A stretch of 64,000 bases of DNA from Todiramphus chloris collaris (lineage: Eukaryota > Chordata > Aves > Coraciiformes > Alcedinidae). The position numbers and the translations under genes are program-made. The stretch is taken from NCBI GenBank assembly GCA_025345505.1, contig JANVCC010000120.1, positions 1 to 64,000 on the forward strand. The letters are read 5' to 3'. Under the pieces are notes generated by a model. That model was not told where the DNA came from and did no database searches. It was given only the letters and a program-made list of their open reading frames with translations. This document shows positions 61,931 to 64,000 of this stretch, in pieces (positions within the stretch are counted from its first letter, which is position 1; every line of letters begins with the position of its first letter).

Positions 61931-64000
61931 ATGAGCTTTCAAAAATGGTGGAGAGTGGTAGAGCAACAGCATCAGCAGCTTCCTCAGCACCTGTGGGTGC
62001 AGCCCATCAGGATGGATTTTTGTGTGTTCAGTTTACCCAAGAGATTTCTAACCCATCCTCATTGACCAGTGGAGAGACTTCCTCCTTCCAGGCTTCCACT
62101 CTAACTCCCAGGGTCTGGGATTCCTGAGGGCTGGTCTTAGCAGTGAAGACTGAAGGAAAGAAGGCATTCAGGAACTCCACCTTCTCTGCATCCTCTGTCA
62201 CCAGGGCTCCCACCTCATTCTGCAGTGGGCCCACATTTTCCCTTGCCTTCCTTTTACCATTGATGTATTTGAAGAAGCCCTTCTTGTTCTCCTTTACTTC
62301 CTTTGCCAGAGTTAGTTCCAAAAAGCTCTTGGCCTTCTGTGTTGCATCCCTACAAACCCTGACAATGTTCCTATAATTCTCCCAAGAGACCAGTCCCTTT
62401 TTCCACATACTGTGAACTTCTTCCGCTTGAGTTTTTTCAGCAGCTCCTTGCTCATCCATGCTGGTCTCCTGCCTCCTCTACTTGATTTTTTACTCGAAGG
62501 ACTGTACCTGTCTTGAGCTTGGAGGAAGTGATGTTTGAATGTCAGCCAGCTCTCCTAGGCCCCCTTACCTTCTAGAGTCCTAGCCCAAGGGATTCTTCCA
62601 AGTAGGTCTTTGAAGACGATAAAGTTAGCCCTCTTGAAGTCCAGGGTTGCAATCTTACTTATTGCCTTGCTTCTTCCTCATATGATAGTAAACTGTCATG
62701 ATCACTACTGACAAAACTGCCCCAACCTTCACATCCCCGACCAGACCTTCTTTGTTTGTTAATACAAGGTCCAGCAGCACTCCCTTCCTCATTGACTCTT
62801 CCAACACCTGCATCAGGAAGTTATCATCAATGCACTGCAAGAGCCTTCTGGACTGAGTACGCCTCGTTGTGTGGCCTTTCCAACACAGATCAGGGTGATT
62901 GAAGTCACCCATGATCACCAGGGCATGTGATCTTGAGGCTACTTCCAGCTGTCTGTAGAAAGTCTTGTCAACATCTTCCTGGTTTGGTGGCCTGTAGTAA
63001 ACACCCACAACAGTTTCACCTATATTTGTATGACCCTTAATTCTCACCCATAAGCTTTCAACACGTTCTTCTGCCCCCAGGAAGAGCTCGATCCATTCCA
63101 GTTGCTCATGCATATAAAGAGCAACTCCACCGCCTTGGTGGTGGTCTCGCTGGTCTAGCTCCTGAAAAGTACAGAGCTGTCCATGACAAACATTCCAGTC
63201 ATGGGAGCTGTCCCACCATGGCTCATTAATTGCAGTGGTGGCTCTGCAACCAAACACAGACCTCCAGTTCCTCCTGCTTATTCCCTATGCTGCGAGCATT
63301 GGTATATAAGCATTTCAGAGAGGGGGTCGAGTGTATAGTTTTCACCCTTGGGGGGTGGAAGACCTTCTGGTTCTCAAAAATATCAGCACGCTGCCCCACA
63401 AGTGCTGGGATATGATCCCATGGCCATGGCTAGCTAGTCTGGATACCTCCCTCTTCCCCTTTGTATCTATTTTAAAGCCCTGTCCCTCAGCCCTGTAATC
63501 TCTTATGGAAAGACTCTCTCTGCCCTTTGAGAAAGGTGTCTGCAAACCTGGTGCTGTAGAGGTCATCCCCAGTTCAAAAAAAAAGCCAAAATTGTTACAG
63601 TGACGCCAGCTATGGAGCCAGGAATTAATACCCTGGATTTGGCTGCTCATTCTGGTGTTGCTGCCTGCCACTGGAACGAGAGAGGGAAAGATAATTTGTG
63701 CCCCAGAATCCCTCACCAGTAGTCCTAAGGCTCTAAAGTCTCTTCTGATTGTTCTTGTATTACCAGTCTCAGCACGCTCCAACCCCCCCCCCCCCCCCCC
63801 CCCCCCCCCGCATGGAAGACCAGGATAATAATCTGAGGCTCGTACCAAGCTGGGAAGTTTCCTAGTGACAGGTTGTCTTGATCCTGGCAAATCCCATTCC
63901 AGCTCTGTGTCGAGATCTCTGGATTCATGCAGTCAGTTTCAGAAGAGGTCGTCTTCACACTGGGTAGATAGAAGCCTTTCCAGGCAGTATTCCATCCCGC
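61931..64000 (-). mobile_element. Large CR1 LINE, 5' portion: ORF2 linker, endonuclease and ORF1 esterase remnants
   Basis: This continues the element at 59740-61121. On the minus strand, 62459-62028 carries the linker between endonuclease and RT (WKKGLVSWENYRNIVRVCRD and NKKGFFKYINGKRKA). 63257-62655 carries the AP-type endonuclease (GGGVALYMHEQLE, VGVYYRPPNQED, IMGDFNHPDLCW). Just upstream, frame-shifted, is the ORF2 start (LYTNARSIGNKQEELEV). 63890-63342 matches the C-terminal part of the ORF1 SGNH-esterase-like domain (KLPSLVRASDYYP, DFRALGLLVRDSGAQI, QGINSWLHSWRHCNNFGFF). It probably runs past the window end. Several frameshifts make it non-autonomous. Confidence 0.88.
63783..63809 (+). 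repeat. Poly-C tract, 27 bases
   Basis: Uninterrupted C's (G's on the CR1 sense strand) inside the ORF1 esterase remnant, at a place where the CR1 consensus has only a few G's. It looks like an expansion of a short G run. Confidence 0.9.

Overview
The window looks like avian genomic DNA. It holds large, intron-rich vertebrate genes with GT-AG splice sites, two CpG-island promoters, and many truncated CR1 LINEs ending in the bird-type ATTCTATGAT-like 3' end. There is also one fragment resembling an avian ERV-L LTR. A crocodilian or turtle, which also carry CR1, cannot be excluded from sequence alone.

Three protein-coding genes lie on the + strand, all head-to-tail. (1) The 3' end of RLF, a large C2H2 zinc-finger protein: a short penultimate exon at 3677-3818 and the giant terminal exon at 6108-10847, followed by a 3' UTR. 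(2) A complete ZMPSTE24, the CAAX prenyl protease that processes prelamin A: ten coding exons from 19212 to 40948 join in frame to 465 codons, with the zinc motif HELGH in exon 8. (3) The 5' end of KDM1A (LSD1): five coding exons between 43375 and 59115 encode about 239 residues. These cover the disordered N-terminus, the nuclear-localisation region, the alternative 60-base exon E2a and the first part of the SWIRM domain. The catalytic part lies beyond the window.

Layout: 1-249 CR1 fragment; 250-10847 RLF introns and exons; 10848 to about 11650 RLF 3' UTR and poly(A) signals; about 11650-18800 intergenic with no recognisable gene; 18830-19700 CpG island with ZMPSTE24 exon 1; 19329-40723 ZMPSTE24 introns and exons carrying several CR1 copies, an LTR-like fragment and a 23-base poly-G run; 40949-41500 ZMPSTE24 3' UTR; 42930-43205 a G-rich minisatellite directly upstream of the KDM1A promoter; 43180-43960 KDM1A CpG island and exon 1; 43654-64000 KDM1A introns and exons. 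The right end holds a near-complete but broken CR1 (about 59740 to beyond 64000, minus strand) that has a second CR1 nested in it.

The three genes have no direct pathway link visible here, though all act in or on the nucleus: RLF as a chromatin and transcription factor, ZMPSTE24 in nuclear-lamina maturation, KDM1A as a histone demethylase. I found no new multi-gene system. The best leads are the G4-capable minisatellite next to the KDM1A promoter, the bird copy of KDM1A exon E2a, the nested CR1, an inverted CR1 pair in ZMPSTE24 intron 2, a diverged direct repeat flanking an RLF exon, and an unassigned protein-like ORF antisense to the end of the ZMPSTE24 3' UTR.
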